Shown here one piece after another: positions 53,978 through 64,000 of a DNA stretch of 64,000 bases. The notes under the pieces were generated by a model that ran no database searches, was not told the DNA's origin, and saw nothing but the letters and a program-made list of their open reading frames with translations. The stretch is from Magnaporthiopsis rhizophila (lineage: Eukaryota > Ascomycota > Sordariomycetes > Magnaporthales > Magnaporthaceae): positions 186,001 through 250,000 of the forward strand of contig PYSS01000045.1 of assembly GCA_003049465.1 (NCBI GenBank), read 5' to 3'. How positions within the stretch are numbered: the first letter of the stretch is position 1; the number at the start of each line of letters is the position of its first letter. Made by a program: the position numbers and the translations under genes.

Positions 53978-56900
53978 GACAACTGTATTTCAGAACTAGT
54001 TTGTGTCAAATATATGCATCCTGTATGATCTTCCGCTTGGTCGCGAGGAGTCCGTGACGTGGTAATATTCCTCGCCTTGTGTACATGGTCGCGTTACGAC
54101 GAATCTCCTCCACTCCATTCCTCAGTGAAATATGCCGCTGGATCTCTTCCTCGCTTGTCTGCCGTCGCCGTGGGTGGTGATAGCTGGGAGCTGTGTCGTT
54201 TCTTGGGATACGTCTCAAAGAATACTCCTCCTCGCGGCGATAGGGACCACGCAACCCAACACAGAAGCAGGCAAATTTCATCAAGAGGTGTAACCACTAC
54301 TGATTCCCGAAGTCTCGTAGAGAAGCAAAACGTCCTCTCAAAGCCGGGCGCCCAGTAAAACGGGTCCGCAAAATACGTTCTTTTATGCCAGAGCGAAAAC
54401 ATCCACGCCGATGGAGAAGACGGAACAGTGGATGTCGATATGCACCCCTCGAAGAGGAATGCATTGCTGGCAATGATCCATGGAGAGTCAAGGATAAGGC
54501 TACACGGCAAGCGACCTACCGTGCCAGGGAGATATTAAGGAGACAGCTGGTTCCAGGAGGGCGTTGTTGCAGATAGATCCCTCTCTCCACCTGCAGGATT
54601 TTTATCTCCCGCGTCGTCAATCACCATTGCGCGGCGGACATGTGAAGCAAGCAATTGTACTGCCATTGAAGAGGCCACAAATGATAGCCTTGTGCCGAGA
54701 AAGTGGTGATGTGGTCAAGTCCAACGAAGAACAAAATGTTGTTGGTGCAGCAGGAAAAAAATCTTCTTGGTGCGAATGCGATGAAGCTTTTTGATGGCTG
54801 GGGGTTGACCGCCTTGGCTTACATAACGGCCCGATTGCTTGGGTCCGTGCGCTAGGCAGCGCCGGAAATAAAAAAATAAAAAGAAAATCAACCGGGAAAC
54901 TCAATCGATGTCATGAATCAGGCTGGTCGAACTGTTCCTGACCACGAAGCTTCTCTGCTTGATTGCATCGCTCTATTCGCTTGGTACTCTGCCTGAGGTA
55001 GGTGGTATCCTGAGCTTGAATACCTACCTCCCCTGTCCAGTCTCACATCAACAGCATCTCAATCCGTCCGTGCCAGGTTGGCATGACGACACGCTGGCGA
55101 TGGATCCGTCTGCAGCGACAACATGAACGCACACGAGCCACACAGCTGGCCCAGCCGATCGACTGGACTCCTGATGACTGCCGGCCACCGCCAGCCAGGC
55201 GCTTGCTGACCATCCGGGTCCCCGACCCCGAGCTCCATGGCGTCTGCAGCTGTCGGGCACTGACCAGGCTAGGCCGCAGCGCACCACCACCAAGTCACCA
55301 TCAGCCGTGGACTATGCGTGGCGCTTACCCAGACCTATTTCGTCCCATCATCGTATCGACGTCCCTGCGCTTGCACAGGTAGCCAGCCACGTACTCAACC
55401 TTGCCGTAGCTTGCATGATGTAGCCTCATATTTTTTTTCCCCTTCTATTTTTTTTTATCCCCTGCCCATCTGTCCCATGGATTTGACAGCAGTGCCTAGC
55501 GTTGGCTGGGCGCGTTGCCCACACGCCTCATGCTTGCTTCACCATCATCGTCACATCCCCTGCCTCATTTCGCTCTTCCCCGGGGCCCGCCGATGCTAGA
55601 CTGGATGCGATATTGTTCTCGAAACGCTAGAATGGGAGGACAAGCACTAGCGCTGGACGGTGGGGACATACCACACCGAGAGGCGCCAAGACGCCAACCA
55701 GAGACGCCGAGCGCAGTCCACCAGTTCCTGAGCACGGGTGTGGCTGTCCGGTGCTGTTGTTGCAATGCGAGGGGCGGCCAAGCGCCGCCAGCCACGCCTG
55801 TCGCCGGCGCTCCGTGGAACGTTGGTGAACCGGAGGGGCGCGAGGCGCGAGTCCTTGAATTAGAGTGCGGCGTGCGCACTCTGCCGGGAGTTGCTCCGAC
55901 GGCCCTGTCCTCTAACCACCACATCCTTGGCCCGCTGTTTCAGCCCGCTGGCCCTGGCACCGCCTCGTGGACGTGCGCCGCCTTTTCGTTTCTTCTTTTC
56001 CACAATCCCCTCGCGTGATTCCACCACCCCCGCCCCGAGATGGCTGCGGTCTCGGCGAGCCTGTGATTCTTTCTGTCATTTTTCTCCCTTGTCCAATTTC
56101 AAGAACTTTCGTCAAATACCCCATTCGGTCGGCCCCGCCGGGCCTGTCACAAAAAAACAATATCCTTGCCATGAACGCCATATTCCTTGGATGGCCGTGC
56201 CCAGTGGAAGGTCCTCGAACAGATCTCCCGCCCGCCGATCTTGTCTATCTCAGCCCACGGTTCTTCGGAGGGACCAAGACATGCATGCTGCGCATCACGG
56301 ATGCGCATCCACCGCCATGGGTTACCGCCTAAGCGACCTCCCAAAACAGGGTGCTAGAAACCACGTCCCGTCATCCAGAATGTTTTGAGGACGCGCCCAG
56401 TCCCAAGGGGCCACAACGCGCACTGACTTGGTCTTATCGAGACTCTCTCTCTTTCTCTCTTTCTCCCTCCCTCTCGCTCTCCTTCCCTTCTTACGGCGAC
56501 GCTTTGGGCCTTGCGTCCTGATGACCCGACCCAAATCCCAGCCGCTGGCTACCCGTCCTCCACCACCCGAGATATCTGGATTGGGCCCATTTGACCAGTG
56601 TTGGATTAGGCCGCCGAGTTCAGTGTTTTGGTACCACTCCTACCAAGCCTGGGAGGCCCCGCTGGTAGATATCAGCGAATATGGTCGACCGCTCTGGTGC
56701 CGCCACTCGACGGCCCATGGATGCCAGACGCCCACGCACCCCCATGCCTATGCTTTCCTGACGTTTGAGCACCCCACGCGTCCTGACGGGGACCAAGCCA
56801 TCACAAAGAAAGCCCAACTGCCGCTGTGTCTTGCTGTGGCAGCGCCATACTCAGCTCGGCATCGGGAGGCAGAACCTAGCACCTTTTTAACACCCCCTGG

Positions 56901-57558
56901 GTACGGGATCTGATGGAGCGCCCTGCAACACAGCTGCTTAGGTATCCGAGTGCTATTCTACCGCATGTCCCTTTCGCTCCACTCGGTACCATCCCGGTAT
57001 ATCCTCCCCAATTCTGTCATGCATGGCGGCGCCTCCGGAACCCCTGGTGTTGGGGTCCTTTTTCTTGTGCCCGCGCTGCCAAAGTTCACTAGGTAGGTAG
57101 GCATCGTCCGAGCTCTCGTCGACGTGAGAGCCTGGTGGGGCGCCGAATAAGACCATCCTTCCGATATCCATCGCGAGATTCGCTCACGCCCTGCCAACCT
57201 CTTCGCTCGGCTTCTATCCCCGTTCCGCTTTTCCCTCCCTATTTGAGTAACCGGAGTGGCAGGGTCTCCCGGCCGCACTTTGGGATGAACAAACTCAGAA
57301 AAGAAGGCTGCCAGCGGACGTTTGTTGCTGCCCAACTTGTCGTTATTCATCATGCCTCGCATTTCTTCCACTTCTATTAACCCCCCAGCTACTTCTAGGT
57401 GAAGCCTACTCTATGCTCGCTTTATTATCATTCCTTTTCCTTTATTTTTTTTATCATTCATTCTCCCTTATAATATCTCACTCTTCGCTCCGTATCCCCC
57501 TACCCTTTCCGCCTATACTCTTCCAACTGCCGGCAGTCTTCTGGCACATACTTGCAGA
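53978..57558. other. Long gene-free region between PKS and chitinase
   Basis: About 3.6 kb. It begins with the PKS 3' flank and ends with the pyrimidine-rich chitinase leader (57380-57558). Several ORFs over 100 codons occur around 55.5-56.9 kb; none has a family motif, and the one with a hydrophobic start (56428) begins with TTG, not ATG. TAGGTAGG-type motifs occur near 54997, 55022 and 57090. This stretch probably marks the right border of the polyketide cluster. Confidence 0.5.
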
Positions 57559-59004
57559 ATGAGCTCCTCATCGTCGCCATCGCGTAAGACGCGCAAGTCT
57601 CACGGCGGCTCGAGCGTCATGTTTGCAAATGCCGTTTATTTCCCAAATCATCATATCTACCGAGGTGATACACCCGGACAGATGAACTACAACTGCATCA
57701 GCCACGTCTTCTACGCACATGCTCAGATATCGGCCGACGGCGGCGTCCTTGTGAGTTTGCCAGGCTACGGTGGCTCTTCTCAATGCCACAGCTTACTTGT
57801 CGTGTTTGCCGGATATTGAAGGGCGCGGCTGACTTGGAAAATCCCACAACCCCGAAAGCTCGGTGACGAATGGGCAGATGCCAGAGCGCCTTGTGATGGC
57901 GTGAACGGCGGGCTGGGCTCGTTGATGCAGATCAAGCAAAACTATCCGCACCTACAGGTCATCTTGTCTGTTGGAGGCGGCTCATCGAGCGAAATATTTC
58001 CCTTGGTTGCTAGCAACGCGGCACTCCGCGACAACTTTGCCAGGTCAGCGCTTGGCCTGGTTGAGGCGTCAGGGCTAGATGGAATCGATGGTGCGACGCT
58101 CCCCGCTTGGACCAAAATCAACCCGAGACCAGCCGCATCCCCAAATCACCCAGGCGTCGGGAAATAACAAAGAAAAAAAATCCCCCAAGAAGACACATGT
58201 CCCCAGAAAGAAGCCCGGGTTGCTAATATTCCTCGATAGTGGACTGGGAGTATCCGAGCACACCGGAACAAGGGGCGGATTTCCTGGCTCTCTTGGCTGC
58301 CATACGACTTTATCTCACCGAAGATCGGTTCCTCCTGACAGCGGCCCTGCCGGCCGGCATTCCCGTGCTGCAAAATATCAACTTTGCAACGGCGGCCGAG
58401 TACCTCGACTACATCAACCTCAAGGCCTTTGACTTTTACGGCCACTGGACGCACAAGAGCGGCCACCACGCACAGCTGTACGCCAGGGGCAAAGACGAGC
58501 CGTCTGGCGCGGGCGCAGTTCAGCACCTGATGGCCAACCGATTCCCAGCGCGAAAGATCCTTCTCGGGGTGCCCGTCTATGGCCGAAGCTTCCTCAACAC
58601 CCCAGGTCCTGGCAACAAGTTCAAGGGCGCCGGCGGGGAGGGCGGCATGTTCGAATATCGCGAGCTCCCGCGCAGGGGCACGAGGGAGCAGGTGGACAAG
58701 GGGACGGCAGCCGCGCAGTGCGTTGGCGGGGACGGCGGCTTCGTCACATACGACAACCCGGAGACAGTCAAGATGAAGGCTGCGTTTTGCAAACAGAAGG
58801 GCCTTGGCGTGAGTTTATTTTTTTTTCCCCTTTTTTCCTTGTCACTTATCACTTTCCACGGCCACCCTCCAACCCAGTCACCATGTGCTGACCACAGCTC
58901 TACCAATGATTCAGGGCCTCTTCTACTGGGCTGGGCCGGCTGATGCGAAGGAAAGCAAAAGAAGCCTGATCGCGGCTGGCTTCCGCACGCTCCACGGCTC
59001 GTAG
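57559..59004 (+). CDS. GH18 chitinase, intracellular type
   Basis: Hydrolyses chitin by substrate-assisted catalysis. Four exons: 57559-57750, 57859-58090, 58240-58808 and 58915-59004; 360 residues. The catalytic DxxDxDxE motif spans an exon junction, DGID|VDWEYP, with the proton donor at Glu145. Other landmarks: VMFANAVYFPNHHIYR near the start (barrel strand 1), LQVILSVGGGSSSEIF (strand 3), INLKAFDFYGHWTHKSGHHAQL, RKILLGVPVYGRSF and GLFYWAGPADA (terminal Trp). The N-terminus is Ser/Lys-rich (MSSSSSPSRKTRKSHGG) without signal peptide, so a cytosolic class V enzyme is likely, perhaps acting in autolysis or wall turnover. No chitin-binding module. All splices have GT donors and AG acceptors. 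Confidence 0.93.
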
Positions 59005-60051
59005 CCCCTGCGTGAATTTTTGTTTTGTTTTTCTTTTCGAGTCCGTGCATATGTGATAGCTCATCGGGGGAACAGCATGTTCGCATGGGTCGGGGCGTCG
59101 AGTTCACAGCAGGGCGAACATGGGCATGGTCGTGGGCATAGACATTGATTTGCATGTTGGGAAAACGGACGCGGCATCACGGGACGCTTTTCATGACGGG
59201 CACAGCATCGAACGGCCGGGTTGGCGGTTCCTTCTTGGGTGCTTCGGACTGTTCTTTTGTTTCTATTCCTTTTGTTCCTCATTCCTTTCGCTTCTGCTCA
59301 TGTCCTTCGTATTGACACCTTCTAGGGAGCATATTGACGTCAGCTGGGTATGCTGACAGCGCGGGGAACATGTAGATCTGGCTTAGAGTTTGGTGGGAAA
59401 CAATCTAAACATCCGCTTGGATCCATGTCGTTTGGGCGATTCCAGGTTTCGCTGATATGTTCCCGACGTGGTGCCAGGGGTTGCTGAAATAAGCCCGGCG
59501 GAAAGACGTCCAAATTGGCGAAGCCGCCGCGCGAAGCGACGGACCGGAGGAACCGAGGCCGGATGGGTTTCTCGAATCCGGGAAGAATCGATGGCGATGT
59601 GACAGGTCGAGTCATTTATGCTTTTCTTGCCTATTTTTTATTATTTTCTTTTATTATTAGTTATCACTACTTCTTGGCCTCTTTCTTGTTTCTTTTTGTC
59701 AACATCCTTGCACGCAAGCTTCTCCCAAAATCGCGAGGCTGTAGCCGAGTGTGGCGCCTCTTGTCTTTATTTTTGGTCGATTTCTTCTCTTGGCTGGCAC
59801 GTGAAGTTTCTGGGGCTAGACGAGAGGTTGGAAAAGCTTCAAGTTCGGACCACCTGGACACCACGAACACTTGTCTGATCTGGCCTGGGATGAAGCCCCA
59901 CGCGCTGTAACTGGGGCCGCGGAACGCCAGACACACGCTAACACGTGACGCTGGAATTGACATCAGCCGCCGGAGCTCGCAGCTCAGCCCAGTCGAGTAA
60001 GACAGCCTGGCCGAAACCGCAACTGAGCCAAACCAGATGTGACGGTTTACT
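59005..60051. other. Intergenic region between chitinase and VPS53
   Basis: About 1 kb, same direction on both sides: chitinase 3' flank, then VPS53 promoter. T-rich block at 59610-59710. No gene is supported. Confidence 0.5.
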
Positions 60052-62917
60052 ATGAATGGAAGCACCCTCACCGAGCCGTCGTCGCTGGATGCCGGTAAGT
60101 CATTGGCCCCTGGGTCAGACTGGGGGTGGTCAAAGGTGCGCATCGGGCATCAGCACAGCTGCCCGCCTGCCTGCCTGTGAGAGATCGGAGCTGACAATGG
60201 ACGTTCTGCAACTCCCCCTGCCCTAGTCGACTACGACCCCGTGCGGCACCTCAACCTCCTCTTCTCGACCCCGGCATCGGTCGGCTCGCTAGACCCCGTC
60301 TGCCGCACGCTGCAGGCGCACAAGGATGGGCTCTCGGACTCGATAGCGGAGCTGGAGACGGCGCAGGCCTACGGGCCGTCGGCGTCGCTGGAGCGGATGC
60401 AGAACGCGCAGGCGGAGCTGGCCGGCATGTTCCAGCGCATCGAGAGCGTGCGCACGCGGGCGCTGCAGACGGAGCGCGACATCACCACCATGACGGCCGA
60501 CATCAAACGCCTCGACGGCACCAAGCGCAACCTGACGCTGTCCATGACGGCCCTCAAGCGCCTGCAGATGCTCACGACCGCCTACGAGCAGCTGCGGGGC
60601 TTGGCCCGCACCCGCCAGTACCGCGAGTGCGCTGGCCTGCTGCAGGCGGTGCTACAGCTCATGCGCCACTTCAACAGCTACCGTTCCATCGAGCAGATTG
60701 CGGCCCTGAGTCGCAACGTGTCGGAGCTGCAGCGCGAGCTGCTGGAGCAGGTGTGTGAGGACTTTGAGCTCGCCTTTGCGCGGGATGACGTCGCCGCCCG
60801 CCGGCCCGTGCTCGTCGAGGCGTGCCTTGTCATGGACGCGCTGGGCGACAACGCGCGCGCCCGCCTCGTGACGTGGTACGTCAACACGGAGCTGCGCGAG
60901 TACCGGCACGTCTTCCGCGGCAACGACGAGGCCGGCTCGCTCGACAACATCGGCCGCCGCTACGCATGGTTCCGCCGCGCCCTCAAGACGCACGAGGACG
61001 AGCACGCCGCCATCTTCCCGCCGCACTGGCGCGTCAACGAGACCCTAGCCGCCGCGTTTTGCGACGGCACCCGCGACGACCTCAAGGGCGTGCTCGAGCG
61101 CTCCATGCGCCGGCCCGACGCTGCCGGCAAGGTCGACGTCAACCTGCTGCTCAGCTGCCTGCAGGAGACGCTCGACTTTGAGCAGTCGCTCGAGCGCCGC
61201 TTCGCCGGTGCCGGTGCCGGTGCCGGTGCCGACGGCGGCGGTCGGCCCCGCGCCAGCATCGACACGCTGAGCTCGACCGACGAGCGCGGCGCGGGCGCTC
61301 AGCTGTTCAACGGCTCCATGTCGGTCGCCTTCGAGCCGTACCTCAGCCTCTGGGTCGGGTCGCAGGACCGCCAGCTGGCCGCCATGATCCCCAGGTACAA
61401 GACGCAGCCGCTGCTGGCCGAGGACGACGAGTTCAGCCCCCAGGCCGTCATCCCGTCCGCCATCGAGCTGTTCCACTTCTACAAGACGACGCTGTCGCAG
61501 TGCGCCAAGCTGTCGACTGGCGACCGCCTGCTGGACCTCACGCGCACTTTTGCAAAGTACCTGGACGAGTACGCTCAGCAGGTCCTGCTTGGAATCCTGC
61601 AGAGGAGTGATGGACCGGGAGGGAGTAGTGGAGGAGGAGGAGGAGGGGCGGGCCCGCAGGCGCAGGACGTGGTGCTGGTGCTCAACACGGCCGACTTCTG
61701 GCACACAAACACGAACCAGCTCGAGGAGAACATCCGGAAGCGGGTGGATGCGGAGCTGGCGGCCAAGGTGGACCTGACGTCGCAGTCGGACGCGTTCCTG
61801 GGCGTGGCCAGTGCGGCCGTGCTCGCCCTCGTGCACCGGGTCGAGGTGGCGTGCGAGGGCGCGTGGCGCGAGATGAAGAACACCAACTGGAGCCGCATGG
61901 AGGGCGTGGGAGACCAGAGCTCGTACGTGGCCGAGCTGCTGCGGTGCGTCAACACCGGGGCCGAGGAGATTCTGCCGCTCGTGGCCAAGCAGCAGTACGC
62001 GCGTGCCTTTTGCGACAACCTCGTCGAGCACATGGCCGGCGCGTACGTGTCCAACATTGTGCTGTGCCGGCCCGTCTCGGAGGTGGGGGCTGAGCAGGTA
62101 GGTTTGGGATCTTTGATTTCTTGCTTCTTATCTGGGTTGATGCTGACTTTGCTACAATAAGATGCTTCTCGACAAGTACGTCCTCACAAAGTCGTTCGAG
62201 AACCTCATGTCGCACCACACGCACTCCAACAGCAACGGGCCGTCGGGCCACACGCCCTCGGCCAGCTTCGTCAAGCGCGTAAACCAGAGCATGGCGCGCG
62301 TCGACCCGCTGCTCAAGACGCTGCAGGTGCGGGCGTCGCCGCCCGAGGGGCTCGTGCAGGCGTACCTGATCCACATCGGCGACCGGTCCGACGTCAACTT
62401 CCGCAAGATCCTCGACCTCAAGGGCCTGCGCTCAAAGGCGGACCAGGCCCACCTGATGGAGCTCTTCGCCATCCACCGCGAGGGCCCAGTGGCCGGCCGC
62501 CAGCTCGTGCCGCAGTCGCCGCTGCTGACGCCGCTCATGGCTTCGTCGGCCATGGGGGGCGGCGGCGGCGGCGGCATTGGCGGGTCGTCGTCCATTGGCG
62601 CCAGCGTGCCGGCCGGCGTCGGCGCCGGGCTCGACGTGGCCAGCAGCCTCGGCGAGAAGCTGCTCAGCGCCGCCCGCGACGGCGCCCAGGCCGGCGTCAC
62701 GGGCCTGGGCGTCACCATGCCCGCCGTCGTGGGCGCCGCGGGCGCCGCCGCTTCCGGTGGTTTGGGCGTCGGTGCCGGGGCTGCGGACAAAGCCACCATC
62801 AACGAGAACCTCAAGAACATTGGCAAGTTCTTCCGCAGGGACATTGGCGGCCTCGGCGCCCGGTTCGGGAAGCGGGACGCCTCGGCTGGTCCTGGGAATG
62901 GGTCTGGTGGGGACTGA
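60052..62917 (+). CDS. VPS53: GARP complex subunit Vps53
   Basis: Tethering-complex subunit that helps endosome-derived vesicles fuse with the trans-Golgi network. Three exons: 60052-60094, 60227-62097 and 62162-62917; 889 residues, within the family range. The junctions read LDA|VDYDPVRHLN and GAEQ|MLLDKYVL. The N-terminal Vps53 domain starts YDPVRHLNLLFSTPASVGSL, followed by a long coiled coil (about 30-160, including LAGMFQRIESVRTRALQTER and MTALKRLQMLTTAYEQL) and RHFNSYRSIEQIAALSR. The C-terminal part has FVKRVNQSMARVDPLLKTLQ and YLIHIGDRSDVNFRKILDLK. The tail is Gly/Ala-rich. A short GCCGGT hexamer repeat at 61206-61229 codes for alternating Ala/Gly inside the helical region. Confidence 0.93.
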
Positions 62918-63543
62918 AATGGCGCCAGGGGGAAAGATATTTACTATTCGGTTTTTGTTGTAAGCACAGCGAGCGTAGCAAAGACACTGCATGTAAAGTT
63001 AAAACCCTGAAGGTAGTATCATGGTTGCGTTTTAAGTGCTAGTTACCTGGCGCGGCCCTCCGCCGTTGCGAGGCGACGTAAAAAGATCGCATTGCAGACA
63101 GATAAAAAGCTCACTGTCCAGCCTCGGGGGTGGACAGCTACGAAACCTTTGGTTTTCTTCGCGACGGGGGTCGAACCCGACACAAACCCCCATACGGGGG
63201 CTCGAACCGTCAACCCAAGCGGCTAACGTAACGAGAGTACAGGTAGGGTCCCGGTGTCGACTCGACCCATCCTCATAACCGCTACACCAACTTGGCGTCC
63301 GTATTCGATATTTGCAGCAAGCAAGGACCAAATGTTATAAGCCTTTCCAGCTAGCTGTCTGGTAAAGATATTTTGACCCGGGTCGGTCGTCTTGTGCGGC
63401 CCCGATGCAGCCGCTTTCCGGGGACATAACGCAGCTTACGGCATCACTTAACATTATCGACCTACACACCTAAACGCAGTGTGCCTTTCCAACAGATGGA
63501 TCCGCCAGCCCGTCCCATCCGACAACAACCTCAAAGCGAATCA
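62918..63543. other. VPS53 3' flank with tRNA-like debris on the minus strand
   Basis: About 630 bases. Read on the minus strand from 63300, the sequence contains an A-box-like AGTTGGTGTAGCGG (63279-63292) and two B-box-like elements, GGTTCGAGCCC (63198-63208) and GGTTCGACCCC (63167-63177). I could not fold it into a full cloverleaf with a matching acceptor stem, so I treat it as degraded tRNA sequence or a different Pol III unit. Confidence 0.4.
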
Positions 63544-63617
63544 GCTCGCTTAGCTCAGTTGGTTAGAGCGTCGTACTAATAATGCGAAGGTCGCCAGTTC
63601 GACCCTGGTAGTGAGCA
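63544..63617 (+). tRNA. tRNA-Ile (anticodon AAT)
   Basis: 74 bases, no intron. Acceptor stem GCTCGCT pairs with AGTGAGC (one G-T pair), D arm GCTC...GAGC, anticodon stem TCGTA/TGCGA around loop CTAATAA with anticodon AAT at 63578-63580, T arm GCCAG-TTCGACC-CTGGT, discriminator A. A T-rich stretch (63675-63687) about 60 bases later may serve as Pol III terminator. Confidence 0.93.
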
Positions 63618-64000
63618 TTATAAGTCTCAGCGATCCGGTTCAAGCTCCGGAGAAGACGAATTTTTTGAGAGAGCTTTTTTTTTTTTTAACACTTAATATT
63701 TTACCCATTCTTTGTTTGTGCTTGCACACGCTTTTATCATTTCATTATCCAGATTTAACGCTGCGACTCTTGGCCATTTTCCGATTTGTTACCCCTCCTT
63801 CACACAGCATTACGTCACACTGATACCCTGAGGCCCCCTTGCTTGATCGTTCAATTCTTATTTACTCCCCGGAACAGGCGTCAAAATCGTTCAAATCTAA
63901 TTCTCTATACGCATCGTTTATAAATAAAGAACCCTCTAACCAGTTGTCTGTCATGCAACACCTCCAAGCGCCCGCAAAACCTCAAATGCTCGGCTTGGCC
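63618..64000. other. AT-rich flank downstream of the tRNA gene
   Basis: About 380 bases, T-rich, with no ORF of interest and no recognisable element. Confidence 0.55.

Noticed and set aside
56428..56913. 161-codon ORF with signal-peptide-like start
   Set aside because: It begins with TTG and the hydrophobic stretch derives from a CT-rich tract; no ATG or domain.
61045..62031. 328-codon minus-strand ORF opposite VPS53
   Set aside because: Antisense shadow in a GC-rich exon.
1..64000. CRISPR arrays, bacterial operons, insertion sequences
   Set aside because: The window is fungal nuclear DNA; no direct-repeat arrays or prokaryotic elements were seen.

Overview
The window is nuclear DNA from a filamentous ascomycete, most likely a Sordariomycete (Sordariales-like). 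Genes are GC-rich and broken by short introns with GTRNGT-type donors. The set includes fungus-specific genes: a Het-C incompatibility protein, a GH45 endoglucanase, the betaine-lipid enzyme BTA1, AflR-type regulators and a non-reducing polyketide synthase (nrPKS). All gene models were read by hand from frames and splice signals.

Left part (1-30155), mostly core genes: the C-terminal end of urease (+), an HMG-box protein (-), adenylosuccinate lyase ADE13 (+), Het-C (+), a GH45 endoglucanase without a cellulose-binding module (+), a PA-TM-RING ubiquitin ligase (+, 5' end unresolved), the SAGA subunit Ada3/Ngg1 (-) and BTA1 (+). They are separated by long gene-free stretches.

Middle part (30156-53977), accessory: a flavin monooxygenase (-) and a FAXC/GST-fold protein (-) precede an aromatic polyketide cluster. 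The cluster runs: AflR-domain protein without a zinc cluster (+), AflR-type Zn2Cys6 regulator (+), repeat/retroelement debris, a flavin halogenase fused to an O-methyltransferase (-), MFS transporter (+), metallo-beta-lactamase-type thioesterase (+), anthrone-oxygenase-like protein (-) and an nrPKS, SAT-KS-AT-PT-ACP without thioesterase (+). The synthase, separate thioesterase and anthrone oxygenase are the combination known for atrochrysone/emodin-type anthraquinones, so a chlorinated, O-methylated anthraquinone or relative is the working prediction. TCGN5CGR (AflR-type) sites lie in the promoters of the PKS/anthrone-oxygenase pair and of the thioesterase.

Right part (53978-64000): a long gene-free stretch, an intracellular GH18 chitinase (+), the GARP tethering subunit VPS53 (+), tRNA-like debris and an intact tRNA-Ile(AAT). 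The strongest candidate for an undescribed system is the polyketide cluster with its halogenase-methyltransferase fusion, paired regulators and candidate operators.
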